From Novosphingobium decolorationis (GTDB taxonomy: Bacteria; Pseudomonadota; Alphaproteobacteria; Sphingomonadales; Sphingomonadaceae): a DNA stretch of 64,000 nt. The notes beneath the pieces are model-generated. The model did no database searches and was not told where the DNA came from. It saw only the letters and a list, made by a program, of their open reading frames with translations. Shown piece by piece: positions 18,490-29,513 of this stretch. Within the stretch, counting starts at the first letter, position 1; every line of letters starts with the position of its first letter. Location of the stretch: contig NZ_CP054856.1 in NCBI RefSeq assembly GCF_018417475.1, positions 4,433,001-4,497,000 of the forward strand. Direction: 5' to 3'. Position numbers and translations under genes: made by a program.

Positions 18490-18768
18490 ATGAGTGCACG
18501 CATCTATCAGCGCCCGAAGAATGCCATGCAGTCGGGCAAGGCCCTCCTGGACCAGTGGGTCCTCGAATTCCAACCCGCCGAGGCCAAGAAGCCCGATCCC
18601 CTCATGGGGTGGGCCGGTTCGGGCGACATGAAGCAGCAGCTCCAGCTGCGCTTCAACAGCGCCGACGAAGCCAAGGCCTACGCGACGCGGTACGGCATCG
18701 ACGCCGAAATCCACGCGACTCCGCCGCGCCGTCTCAAGATCCAGGCTTACGCCGACAACTTTCGCTAA
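18490..18768 (+). CDS. Complex I accessory subunit, NDUFS4/18-kDa type
   Basis: This is the bacterial form of the mitochondrial NDUFS4 (18 kDa, AQDQ) subunit, which stabilises the electron-input module of NADH:ubiquinone oxidoreductase. The pattern SARIYQRPKNAMQSGKALLDQWVLEF, then LMGWAGSGDMKQQLQLRF and EAKAYATRYGI is characteristic. Start 18490 gives 92 residues and matches homologues from memory; ATGs at 18469 and 18478 are also in frame. Other complex I genes are not nearby, as usual. Confidence 0.88.
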   Translation: MSARIYQRPKNAMQSGKALLDQWVLEFQPAEAKKPDPLMGWAGSGDMKQQLQLRFNSADEAKAYATRYGIDAEIHATPPRRLKIQAYADNFR

Positions 18769-18837
18769 GCTTTTCCCTCAGGGGATAAGCATTTGAAAGG
18801 AATTGCCCGGCTTCAGGAGCTCCAGGCAATTCCCGGG

Positions 18838-18866
18838 TTGCATTCCTGCCAAAGCATTGCCATAGG
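18838..18866 (+). promoter_or_regulatory. Predicted sigma-70 promoter of SRP RNA
   Basis: TTGCAT (18838-18843) and CATAGG (18861-18866) are separated by 17 bases. A start about seven bases later, near 18873, coincides with the 5' end of the SRP RNA stem. The hexamers match the consensus only in part. Confidence 0.5.
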
Positions 18867-18871
18867 GCGCG

Positions 18872-18962
18872 CCGGGAGTCGGATGGACGTTTGCGTTCGC
18901 CAACTTGGTCAGGTCCGGAAGGAAGCAGCCACAACGGATTGCGACGGGTCATTCGGCTCCTT
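18872..18962 (+). ncRNA. ffs: Signal recognition particle RNA, small bacterial type (4.5S-like)
   Basis: The Ffh-binding apical hairpin is present, with GGTCAGGTCCGGAAGG followed by AAGCAGCC. The molecule closes with an outer stem pairing GGAGTCGGATG (18875-18885) with CATTCGGCTCC (18950-18960). A terminator hairpin follows at once. The exact ends are estimated from the stem and the promoter spacing. Confidence 0.95.
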
Positions 18963-18964
18963 TG

Positions 18965-18996
18965 AAAACAGCGCCCACTGGGCGCTGTTTTTGTTT
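18965..18996 (+). terminator. Terminator of SRP RNA
   Basis: Stem CAGCGCCC with GGGCGCTG (18969-18976 and 18980-18987), a three-base loop, flanking A and T runs that extend the stem by four pairs, and a T-rich tail. Confidence 0.93.
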
Positions 18997-19001
18997 GGGC
19001 C

Positions 19002-19499
19002 TCAATGGTTCTCTTCGGTCCTGGCGATTTCCCGGTCGATCGTGAGGGCAAGCCTGTCCCACTGGGCGGCGACCGAAAGCAGCATTGCGTGGATCTCGCC
19101 CGAGATGTGGACGATGGCGCGGCAGGCCTCCGCGTCGCTGGGGTTGCTTTCCAGCGTCTTGAAATCCGGTTCGAGCGCGGCGTCACGCCGGGCGTTTTCG
19201 TCGGTTGTCGATGCAAATTCGGGGCTCATGAGCGTCGCATCCAGAATTGCGCGGCGTTGTTCCGCGGAAATGTCCGTATGGTCGAGCCGCCCCAGCGTGC
19301 CTTGCGCGCGCGCGTTCACATAATTCTCCAGGCGCTCCTCGTAGCTTCCGTCGGCGAAGGGGCTGCTCAGGACCTGGGCGCGCGAGTCGGCGCTGGCGCA
19401 GTCCGCTGTGGCGAACACGGGCAGCTCGGGCAGGGGTGTCGCAGCGGTAGCGGGCGCAGCTGCGGAGGCCGCAAGCAGCGCAAGAACTTCAGAAATCAT
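19002..19499 (-). CDS. Hypothetical secreted protein
   Basis: A 165-residue protein with a signal peptide (MISEVLALLAASAAAPATAA) and no domain I recognise. The mature part has two cysteines (ATADCASAD, DAEACRAIV) and a pattern that could form a helical bundle (SYEERLENYVNARAQG, AILDATLMSPEFAST, AQWDRLALTIDREIARTEE). The start at 19499 is the Met that opens the signal peptide; the frame is open to 19631, but the extra 44 residues are Pro- and Arg-rich without coding look. It faces the SRP RNA gene and shares the space before dnaX. Confidence 0.65.
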   Translation of the reverse strand: MISEVLALLAASAAAPATAATPLPELPVFATADCASADSRAQVLSSPFADGSYEERLENYVNARAQGTLGRLDHTDISAEQRRAILDATLMSPEFASTTDENARRDAALEPDFKTLESNPSDAEACRAIVHISGEIHAMLLSVAAQWDRLALTIDREIARTEENH

Positions 19500-19663
19500 A
19501 CCAAATCCAATTGCTTGATGGGGGTGCCTTGGTGATGTGCGTTGGCACGGTCCTTGGCAAGGTGCGTGCGGTGGACGGCACGAGGTCGCAGGCGCGCGAG
19601 TCTGTGGAGCAACGCGCAACGCACCTGACATTCCGTGCGCAAGCGCCTAGTCTTGCTGGCACG

Positions 19664-21763
19664 ATGGACGATTCACGCGAAAACCCTGAGAACCGCCCGC
19701 CCTGGGATGATGCCGGGCAGGACGATCCGCGCCCCACCTCGCAGGAGCTCGAGGATGCCGGACAGGCCTCGATGTTCGGGGACGCGCCGGCGCAGGACCG
19801 CGGGGATGACGCGAACACGGCCGCCGACGGGCTGAGTGCGGCCGAACTGGAAGCGGCGGGACAAGCCTCCATGTTCGGTGGCGAGCCTGCGGCGCCTGCC
19901 GAGGAGGCCGCTCCAGACATCGAACTGGCACCATTTCCGGCTCCGGCCGCGCCCGCCACCGATGGCGCGCCTTCGTCGCAGGCAAAGACGGCCCCGGCTG
20001 TCGCGTCCGACGAAGCGCAGCAGCCTTACCGGGTGCTCGCCCGCAAGTATCGTCCCCAGACCTTCGACGAGCTGATCGGGCAGGAGGCGATGGTGCGCAC
20101 GCTGGCCAACGCGATCAAGCGCGACCGCCTGGCCCACGCCTTCCTGATGACCGGCGTGCGCGGGGTCGGCAAGACCTCGACCGCGCGCCTGATCGCCAAG
20201 GCGCTCAACTGCATCGGTCCCGATGGCGAGGGCGGCCCCACGATCCATCCGTGCGGCCAGTGCGAGCCGTGCCGCGCGATTGCCGAGGGGCGCCATATCG
20301 ACGTGATCGAGATGGACGCGGCGAGCCACACCGGCGTCGACGATGTGCGCGAGATCATCGAGGCGGTGCGCTATGCGGCCGTTTCGGCGCGCTACAAGAT
20401 CTACATCATCGACGAGGTCCACATGCTGTCGCGCAACGCGTTCAACGCGTTGCTCAAGACGCTTGAGGAACCCCCGGCGCACGTGAAGTTCCTCTTCGCG
20501 ACGACCGAAGTCGACAAGTTGCCCGTTACCGTCCTCTCGCGGTGCCAGCGCTTCGACCTGCGCCGTATTCCCACGCCGATGCTGGCCGAGCATTTCGCCA
20601 AGGTCTGTGGTCTTGAAGGTGTCGAGGCCGAGCCGGAAGCGCTGGCGATGGTCGCCTCGGCTGCCGAAGGTTCGGTGCGCGATGGCCTTTCGATTCTCGA
20701 CCAGGCGATTGCCCATGCCGATCTCGACGGGGAAGGGCAGGTCCGCGCGGACAAGGTGCGCGATATGCTGGGCCTGTCCGACAAGACGGTGCAGCGCCAG
20801 CTTTTCGCGTACCTGCTGGAAGGCAATGGTGCGGGCGTTCTCGAGGTCGTGGCGCGCCAGTTCGCGCTCGGGGTGGAGCCGATCGCGCTCATGCGCGGGC
20901 AGATGGATCTGGCGCACCGTATCGCCCTGGCGCAGGTCTCCGGCTCCGAGCCGGAAGCGCATTCGGCCGAGGAACGCGAAGCCATCGGAGGCTGGGCGAC
21001 GGCCCTGGCGGCCGGGCAGGTGCACCGTCTGTGGCAACTCCTTCTCAAGGGCTTCGAGGAAGTGAAGTCCGCGCCTGATCCGTTGGTGGCCGCGCAGATG
21101 GCGCTGCTGCGGATCATGCACGCCAGCGACATGCCCGATCCGGGATCGCTGGTGAAGAAGCTGGAGGATCTCGTCGCGCGCGGACCGGCTCCCACCCAGG
21201 TACCTACACCTGCACCTGCATCGCCACCTGCATCCGCGGCCCCGTCGGGTGAGGCGCCAACTCTCGCCGAGCCAGCCGGTTCTGCTTCTGGTGCCGCTGC
21301 GCCCGAGCAGGCCGCCGCTCCGGCCCCGGCAGCTCCACCGGCTTCTACGCCTGAGGCGATTGCACCGGAGTTCCTGGCCGCGCGCTGGGACAGCCTGGTC
21401 GACGAAGTCGAACACGCGGGCGGTCCGACGGTCGCGAACATCATGCGCATGCAGGTGCGGGTGGCGCATCTTGCACCGGGCACGTTGAAATACGAGCTTG
21501 CACCCAGCTTTCGCGAGGATATCAGCGGCTACCTGCGCGATGGTCTTGCCAAGGCCACGGGCCAGCGCTGGGAAGTCATGCGCGTCGAGAGTGGCGGGAT
21601 GCCGACGATTGTCGAGCGGGCCGAGGCCGACCAGGCGGCAGCCTCGCAGGCCCTGCGCAGGGCCCCGCTTGTCGAGGCGACTCTGGCGGCCTTCCCGGAC
21701 GCCGAACTGATCGAGGATGAACGGCCCGCCGCCATCGGCGGTGGTGGCCGCAACTGGAGATAA
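19664..21763 (+). CDS. dnaX: DNA polymerase III subunits gamma and tau, with N-terminal extension
   Basis: The clamp-loader ATPase of the replisome. The ATPase core starts at about residue 123 (RVLARKYRPQTFDELIGQEAMVRTL), with Walker A GVRGVGKTSTARL, the zinc site with four cysteines (LNCIGPDG, HPCGQCEPCRAI), Walker B IYIIDEVHMLS and sensor 1 FLFATTEVDKLP. A Pro/Ala-rich linker (residues about 515-565) and a conserved C-terminal domain follow, so the tau form is present. The first 120 residues are an acidic, disordered extension with two copies of QASMF (residues 34-38 and 67-71) that look like beta-clamp-binding peptides. ybaB follows after four bases. Start 19664 is the first Met in frame with sensible sequence. 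Confidence 0.95.
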   Translation: MDDSRENPENRPPWDDAGQDDPRPTSQELEDAGQASMFGDAPAQDRGDDANTAADGLSAAELEAAGQASMFGGEPAAPAEEAAPDIELAPFPAPAAPATDGAPSSQAKTAPAVASDEAQQPYRVLARKYRPQTFDELIGQEAMVRTLANAIKRDRLAHAFLMTGVRGVGKTSTARLIAKALNCIGPDGEGGPTIHPCGQCEPCRAIAEGRHIDVIEMDAASHTGVDDVREIIEAVRYAAVSARYKIYIIDEVHMLSRNAFNALLKTLEEPPAHVKFLFATTEVDKLPVTVLSRCQRFDLRRIPTPMLAEHFAKVCGLEGVEAEPEALAMVASAAEGSVRDGLSILDQAIAHADLDGEGQVRADKVRDMLGLSDKTVQRQLFAYLLEGNGAGVLEVVARQFALGVEPIALMRGQMDLAHRIALAQVSGSEPEAHSAEEREAIGGWATALAAGQVHRLWQLLLKGFEEVKSAPDPLVAAQMALLRIMHASDMPDPGSLVKKLEDLVARGPAPTQVPTPAPASPPASAAPSGEAPTLAEPAGSASGAAAPEQAAAPAPAAPPASTPEAIAPEFLAARWDSLVDEVEHAGGPTVANIMRMQVRVAHLAPGTLKYELAPSFREDISGYLRDGLAKATGQRWEVMRVESGGMPTIVERAEADQAAASQALRRAPLVEATLAAFPDAELIEDERPAAIGGGGRNWR

Positions 21764-21767
21764 TACA

Positions 21768-22103
21768 ATGAAGTCCATGGAAGAAATGATCCAGGCGGCG
21801 CAGCAGGCCGCCGAGACGATTCAGAAGCAGATGACCGAAACCCAGAGCAAGCTCGACTCGATGGAAGTCGAAGGACTCTCGGGTGGCGGCCTTGTGAAGA
21901 TTCGCTGCTCGGCCAAGGGCCGTGTCATCGGTGTTTCCATCGACGACAGCCTGATGCAGCCGAGCGAGAAGGGTATGCTCGAGGACCTGATCGCGGCGGC
22001 CTACAACGACGCGCGCGTCAAGGCCGATTCGGTTGCCAACGAAGAGATGGGCAAGGCGCAGCAGGGCATGGGTCTGCCGCCGGGCTTCAAGATGCCGTTC
22101 TGA
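21768..22103 (+). CDS. ybaB: Nucleoid-associated protein, YbaB/EbfC family
   Basis: A small DNA-binding protein of 111 residues, with the family pattern SMEEMIQAAQQAAETIQKQMTETQSKLDSMEVEG (helix 1), GGLVKIRCSAKGRVIGVSID, and LEDLIAAAYNDARVKADSV. It lies four bases after dnaX, the standard dnaX-ybaB arrangement, but recR, which usually comes third, is absent here; lon follows instead after 167 bases. Confidence 0.93.
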   Translation: MKSMEEMIQAAQQAAETIQKQMTETQSKLDSMEVEGLSGGGLVKIRCSAKGRVIGVSIDDSLMQPSEKGMLEDLIAAAYNDARVKADSVANEEMGKAQQGMGLPPGFKMPF

Positions 22104-22221
22104 TGAATTTGTGCCGGGTTGTCCGCCACTTGGGCGACCCGGCGGTACCGCGATTGAACAGGCCAAGGGGAACTGCCGCAGGGCCTGTGAAGCACTTCCA
22201 CAAGGCTTTGCGCGCTAACTC

Positions 22222-22250
22222 CATTGCGGATTGATAATTCGCCCCCATAT
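22222..22250 (+). promoter_or_regulatory. Possible heat-shock (sigma-32 type) promoter of lon
   Basis: CATTGC (22222-22227) resembles the tail of a -35 CTTG element, and CCCCATAT (22243-22250) matches the sigma-32 -10 element CCCCATNT. The spacing of 15 bases is right. The likely start, near 22257, leaves a 14-base leader before the GTG start of lon. The -35 fit is weak. Confidence 0.45.
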
Positions 22251-22270
22251 CGTGGAACACTCTAAGGTGG

Positions 22271-24715
<2,445 letters not shown>

Positions 24716-24742
24716 GCGTGCCGATCATCGGATTGAGAACAG

Positions 24743-24782
24743 GGAAAAGGGCGTCGCTTCGGTTGGCGCCCTTTTCCTTTTG
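24743..24782 (+). terminator. Terminator of lon
   Basis: An 11-bp stem (24743-24753 with 24767-24777) with a 13-base loop, followed by a T-rich tail. Confidence 0.88.
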
Positions 24783-24988
24783 TCACAGTCGTATCGGGGG
24801 CGGAACGACCTGATGGTCGACTGATTTTGCGTGTACTTGCCGTTGTTTGCGTAATCTTTTACCTCAATCGGACGCATTTTGCGCAATCAATGGCAAAGGG
24901 CGCTTGTCATTGGGGGCAGGACCCTGTAACGGCCCGCCTTCACGCTCGGGCATGGGCCCTTGCGTGTTAAGCCAAGAAGGATCTTGAA

Positions 24989-26014
24989 ATGGGTTACCGG
25001 GTAGCCGTCGTCGGCGCGACCGGAAATGTCGGCCGCGAAATGCTGAGCATCCTTGCCGAGCGCGAGTTCCCCTGCGACGAGATCGCAGCGGTTGCTTCAT
25101 CGCGTTCCACCGGCACGGAGATTGATTTCGGCGAGACCGGCAAGAAACTCAAGGTCAAGAACATCGAGCACTTCGATTTCACGGGCTGGGACATCGCACT
25201 TTTCGCGGCCGGCTCGGGCCCGACGAAGATCTACGCGCCCAAGGCGGCTGCGCAGGGCTGCGTCGTGATCGACAACTCGTCGCTCTACCGCATGGAGCCC
25301 GACGTGCCGCTCATCGTGCCGGAAGTGAACCCGGACGCGATTGATGGCTACACGCAGCGCAACATCATCGCCAACCCCAACTGCTCGACCGCGCAGATGG
25401 TTGTCGCGCTCAAGCCGCTCCACGATGCTTTCGGCATCAAGCGCGTCGTCGTCTCGACCTATCAGTCGGTTTCCGGCGCGGGCAAGCAGGGCATGGACGA
25501 GCTGTTCGAACAGAGCCGCGCGATCTTCGTGGGTGACCAGGTTGAGCCCAAGAAGTTCACCAAGCAGATCGCCTTCAACGTGATCCCGCACATCGACGTC
25601 TTCCTCGACGATGGTTCCACCAAGGAAGAGTGGAAGATGGTCGTCGAGACCAAGAAGATCATGGATCCCAAGATCAAGCTCCACGCAACCTGCGTGCGCG
25701 TGCCGGTCTTCGTGGGCCACTCCGAATCGCTCAACATCGAGTTCGAGAAGGAAGTCTCGGCCGAGGAAGCGCAGAACATCCTGCGCGAAGCTCCGGGCGT
25801 GATGCTCGTCGACAAGCGTGAGGACGGCGGTTACGTCACCCCCGTCGAGTGCGTGGGCGACAGCGCCACCTACATCAGCCGCGTGCGCGAAGACCCTACG
25901 GTCGAGAACGGCCTCGCGCTGTGGTGTGTCTCGGACAACCTGCGTAAGGGTGCCGCGCTCAACGCGGTGCAGATCGCCGAACTGCTCGGCCGTCGCCACC
26001 TCAAGAAGGGCTGA
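24989..26014 (+). CDS. asd: Aspartate-semialdehyde dehydrogenase
   Basis: NADPH-dependent reduction of aspartyl phosphate to aspartate semialdehyde, the branch point to lysine, diaminopimelate, threonine and methionine. The Rossmann motif VAVVGATGNVGREML begins the protein; the catalytic Cys is in NIIANPNCSTAQMVVAL, and the active-site His region is KLHATCVRVPVFVGHSE. Its 341 residues match the family. The ATG at 24989 is the only start that gives the nucleotide-binding motif at the usual place. It is flanked by terminators, so it is monocistronic. Confidence 0.96.
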   Translation: MGYRVAVVGATGNVGREMLSILAEREFPCDEIAAVASSRSTGTEIDFGETGKKLKVKNIEHFDFTGWDIALFAAGSGPTKIYAPKAAAQGCVVIDNSSLYRMEPDVPLIVPEVNPDAIDGYTQRNIIANPNCSTAQMVVALKPLHDAFGIKRVVVSTYQSVSGAGKQGMDELFEQSRAIFVGDQVEPKKFTKQIAFNVIPHIDVFLDDGSTKEEWKMVVETKKIMDPKIKLHATCVRVPVFVGHSESLNIEFEKEVSAEEAQNILREAPGVMLVDKREDGGYVTPVECVGDSATYISRVREDPTVENGLALWCVSDNLRKGAALNAVQIAELLGRRHLKKG

Positions 26015-26041
26015 TTTCCGCACCTTCGCGAAACGGATTTC

Positions 26042-26081
26042 GAAGAACCCCCGTCAGGTGACCTGGCGGGGGTTCTTCTTT
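26042..26081 (+). terminator. Terminator of asd
   Basis: A 12-bp outer stem (26042-26053 with 26067-26078) with a further inner CAGG/CCTG pairing and a short T-run. Confidence 0.9.
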
Positions 26082-26258
26082 GTGTGAACCTCTCGCTTCG
26101 CACTCCATGTAGCAAGCAAGCCTCGGGACATACCCCGATAGTGCGGCAAGGGTGGCGCTGCCATGGAAGGTGGGCCTGCGTTTGGTGGCTCTTGATCTGG
26201 CGCAAGGCGACACGCGGATCGCGGGGCGCACAGTGCTCCCATCAAGGAGGTAGAGGGT

Positions 26259-26624
26259 ATGTCGAAGAGCAACTTTCACGACTGGCCGCAGATGGCGAAG
26301 GACCTGAACCCGGCCATTGGCGAACTCAAGAAGAGCTCGCCGGGGCCGATGCAGGCCTTTTCGGAGATGGGTAAGGCAGCCCTCGCGCCCGGCGCCCTCG
26401 ACACCAGGACCAAGGAGTTGATCGCGCTGGCTATCGGCGTGGCGGTGCGCTGCGCGCCCTGCATCACCTACCATTCCTCGGGTGCGCAGAGGGCGGGCGC
26501 GACGCGTGAGGAAATCGCCGAGGCCATGGGGCTTGCGGTCTACATGGGGGCGGGTCCTTCCGCGATGTATGCCGCACAGGCCCTTGAAGCCTTCGACCAG
26601 TGGGACGAGAAAGCCTCCGGCTAA
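26259..26624 (+). CDS. AhpD-like / carboxymuconolactone decarboxylase family protein
   Basis: An all-helical CMD-fold protein of 121 residues. The CxxC pair in VAVRCAPCITYHSSGAQRAGATREEIAEAMG is the redox site of the AhpD-like subgroup, so a thiol-disulfide peroxidase helper role is more likely than decarboxylation. It has a strong ribosome site (AAGGAGGT). It lies alone between asd and the hydrolase; no ahpC is near. Confidence 0.87.
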   Translation: MSKSNFHDWPQMAKDLNPAIGELKKSSPGPMQAFSEMGKAALAPGALDTRTKELIALAIGVAVRCAPCITYHSSGAQRAGATREEIAEAMGLAVYMGAGPSAMYAAQALEAFDQWDEKASG

Positions 26625-26729
26625 GGTTGCAAGATCGCGCCGAGCCGCGCAAAGACCGCCGGTGAGAGGTAGGACGCCGGTCCCACAGGGCCGGTGCCTG
26701 CCTCTTGTGCTATGAGAAAGGGCGCGCGC

Positions 26730-27491
26730 GTGAGTGAGATCGAAAGCCGGATCGTTGAGGGTTTCGCCGATACCAAGCTGGTGGTGCATTGCATGGGAGA
26801 GGCAAGCGGACGTCCGCTGGTCCTGCTCCATGGCCTGTTCTCCAGCGCGCACGTGAACTGGATCAAGTACGGCAATGCGCAAATCCTCGTTGATGCGGGC
26901 TTCCGGATCTACATGCCCGATCTTCGCGCGCATGGTGAAAGCGAGGCGCCGCACGATCCGCGCGCCTACCCCGAGGATGTCCTGGTCGAGGACCTCAAGA
27001 GCATCATCGCCGAGCTCGAACTGAAGGATTATGACCTAGGCGGTTTCTCGCTGGGCTCGCGCACCTCTGCGCGCGGTGTACTGGCAGGCCTGGCACCGCG
27101 CCGTCTGATCCTGGCGGGAATGGGTCTGTCCGGGCTTTCAGGCTGGGCGCGCCGTTCGGCCCATTTCGTCGACGCCATCGACCGTTTCGGTTCCATCGAG
27201 CGCGGGGATCCGGCGTTCGTAGCCCAGGCATTCATGAAGACGATGAAGATTGACCGCGAAGCCGCGCGGCTGCTGCTGGGGTCTGTCGACGATACCGCGC
27301 CTTCGGAGCTGGCGCGCATCACCATGCCGACACTGTGCGTGTGTGGCGCGGACGATGAGGACAACGGCAAAGCGCAGGAGCTGGCCGATGCCTTGCCCGA
27401 TGGTCACTACGCCGAAACGCCGGGAAATCACATGTCCTCGGTGACGTTCAAGGAGATGGGGCGTGCGATGGCCGAGTTCCTTCTCGACTGA
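26730..27491 (+). CDS. Alpha/beta hydrolase
   Basis: An alpha/beta-hydrolase of about 253 residues: oxyanion loop LVLLHGLFSSAHVNW, the nucleophile elbow GGFSLGSR (G-x-S-x-G form GFSLG), acid residue region TLCVCGADDEDNG and the catalytic His in ETPGNHMSSV. The substrate cannot be read from sequence. The GTG at 26730 is preferred because AGAAAGGG precedes it; ATG 26712 and GTG 26694 are also in frame. Confidence 0.82.
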   Translation: MSEIESRIVEGFADTKLVVHCMGEASGRPLVLLHGLFSSAHVNWIKYGNAQILVDAGFRIYMPDLRAHGESEAPHDPRAYPEDVLVEDLKSIIAELELKDYDLGGFSLGSRTSARGVLAGLAPRRLILAGMGLSGLSGWARRSAHFVDAIDRFGSIERGDPAFVAQAFMKTMKIDREAARLLLGSVDDTAPSELARITMPTLCVCGADDEDNGKAQELADALPDGHYAETPGNHMSSVTFKEMGRAMAEFLLD

Positions 27492-27597
27492 TTCTGGCCC
27501 GCGCCCTTGCGGTTTGCCCTGTCTCTTATGTTGATCTTGTCGGACCATTGGCTAGTCTTCCGGTCCGACAGACACATAACAGGGTGATTTTCTTTCC

Positions 27598-29436
27598 ATG
27601 AAACGAGCGACCATAGCTGTTGCCGCGCTGGCGGCGGGCTTGTCCTTTACCGCAGCTCCCGCCGCCTGGGCCCAGGAACCCGCGGCGAGCTATCCGCACA
27701 CCGCGCAAGGGGCTGCGGATTTCGTAGCTGCGGCCGAACAGGACCTGTCCGACTTCTCGCTCGACAATGCGCGCGTCAACTGGGTGAACAGCACCTACAT
27801 CACCGATGACACCAACGCGCTCGCGTCCAGCTCGAACGCTGAGCTGACGGAGAAGCAGGTGTCCTACGCGGTCGAAGCCGCGCGCTACAAGGACATCCCG
27901 GGGCTTGATCCGGACGTTGTGCGCAAGCTCGGGATCCTGAGCCAGGGTATCGTCATGCCCGCGCCGACGACCCCTGGCGCGGCGGACGAGCTGGGCACGA
28001 TCATGACTGATCTCAGCGCGACCTATGGCAAGGGCCGCGGCACGCTCAATGGTGCGGAGATCAACGGCTCGGACATCGAGGAGGAGATGGGCAACCTCGA
28101 TCACACGCCGGCCGAATTTGCCGAGATGTGGGCGAGCTGGCACGACAATGTCGGTGCGCCGATGAAGGACGACTATGTGCGCATGGTCGAGATCGGCAAC
28201 ACCGGTGCTCGTGAACTTGGCTACGCCGACGTCGGCGCGATGTGGCGCTCGGGCTACGACATGGAGCCCGAAGCCTTCGCCGCCGAGACCGAGCGCTTGT
28301 GGCAGGAGGTCAAGCCGCTCTACCTCGCACTGCATACCTATGTCCGCAACAAGCTCAACGCGAAGTACGGTGCGGACGTGCAGCCGCAGACCGGGCCGAT
28401 CCGTGCCGATCTGCTTGGCAACATGTGGGCGCAGGAATGGGGGAGCATCTACCCGCTCGTCGCGCCCGAAGGTGCGGGCGATCTGGGCTATGATATCGGC
28501 GATCTGCTCAAGGCGAAGGGCCAGACACCTGTCGACATGGTGAAGACCGGCGAGGGCTTCTATTCCTCGCTCGGCTTTGATCCGCTTCCCGGTACATTCT
28601 GGACGCGCTCGATGATCACCAAGCCCGCCGACCGTGAGGTGATCTGCCATGCTTCGGCCTGGGATGTCGACAACAAGGACGACATCCGCATCAAGATGTG
28701 CACCAAGGTGAATTCGACGGACTTCGTTACGATCCACCATGAACTGGGCCACAACTACTACCAGCGCGCCTACAACGCGCAGCCCTACTTGTACCTCAAC
28801 GGGGCCAACGATGGCTTCCACGAGGCGATCGGTGACTTCGTGGCGCTCTCGATCACGCCGCGTTATCTCGTCCAGATCGGCCTGCTCGATGCCGCCAAGG
28901 TGCCGAGTGCGGACAAGGATATCGGCCTGCTCCTGCGCCAGGCGATGGACAAGGTGGCCTTCCTGCCGTTTGGCCTGATGATCGACCGCTACCGCTGGGG
29001 TATCTTCGATGGTTCGATCACGCCTGCGCAGTACAACTCGGCGTGGACCAAGATGCGTCTGGAGTACCAGGGTATCGTGCCGCCGGTGGAGCGTCCTGCG
29101 GACGGCTTCGATGCGGGCGCCAAGTTCCACATTCCCGGCAATACGCCTTACACGCGCTATTTCCTTGCCCGGATCCTGCAGTTCCAGTTCTACCAGGCCG
29201 CGTGCAAGCAGGCCGGATGGACCGGGCCGCTGCACCGTTGCAGCTTCTACGGCAACAAGGAAGTGGGCAAGAACCTCGAGGCGATGCTGAGCATGGGCAT
29301 GTCCAAACCCTGGCCCGAAGCGCTCAAGGCGTTCACCGGCTCCTCGAAGATGAGCGCCAAGCCGATGCTCGACTACTTCGCGCCGCTCAAGGACTGGCTC
29401 GACAAGCAGAACAAGGGGCAGAAGACGGGCTGGTAA
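27598..29436 (+). CDS. M2-family peptidyl-dipeptidase (ACE-like), secreted
   Basis: A zinc metallopeptidase related to angiotensin-converting enzyme, releasing dipeptides from peptide C-termini. A signal peptide (residues 1-24, ending APAAWAQ) sends it to the periplasm. The zinc site is complete: H381 and H385 with E382 in HHELGHNYY, and E409 in GFHEAIGD. The chloride and substrate pocket segment FLPFGLMIDRYRWGIFDG follows. At 612 residues it is a single-domain form. It is monocistronic and ends at a strong terminator shared with AMP nucleosidase. Confidence 0.93.
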   Translation: MKRATIAVAALAAGLSFTAAPAAWAQEPAASYPHTAQGAADFVAAAEQDLSDFSLDNARVNWVNSTYITDDTNALASSSNAELTEKQVSYAVEAARYKDIPGLDPDVVRKLGILSQGIVMPAPTTPGAADELGTIMTDLSATYGKGRGTLNGAEINGSDIEEEMGNLDHTPAEFAEMWASWHDNVGAPMKDDYVRMVEIGNTGARELGYADVGAMWRSGYDMEPEAFAAETERLWQEVKPLYLALHTYVRNKLNAKYGADVQPQTGPIRADLLGNMWAQEWGSIYPLVAPEGAGDLGYDIGDLLKAKGQTPVDMVKTGEGFYSSLGFDPLPGTFWTRSMITKPADREVICHASAWDVDNKDDIRIKMCTKVNSTDFVTIHHELGHNYYQRAYNAQPYLYLNGANDGFHEAIGDFVALSITPRYLVQIGLLDAAKVPSADKDIGLLLRQAMDKVAFLPFGLMIDRYRWGIFDGSITPAQYNSAWTKMRLEYQGIVPPVERPADGFDAGAKFHIPGNTPYTRYFLARILQFQFYQAACKQAGWTGPLHRCSFYGNKEVGKNLEAMLSMGMSKPWPEALKAFTGSSKMSAKPMLDYFAPLKDWLDKQNKGQKTGW

Positions 29437-29454
29437 GCCTTTACTTCAGACATA

Positions 29455-29493
29455 AAAAAGGCCGGGACGCGAACAACGCGTCCCGGCCTTTTT
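29455..29493. terminator. Bidirectional terminator between the M2 peptidase and amn
   Basis: A 12-bp GC-rich stem (29460-29471 with 29477-29488) and a five-base loop, flanked by A and T runs that pair and act for both strands. Confidence 0.94.
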
Positions 29494-29513
29494 CGTTGCT
29501 GTTTCTGCGAGGC

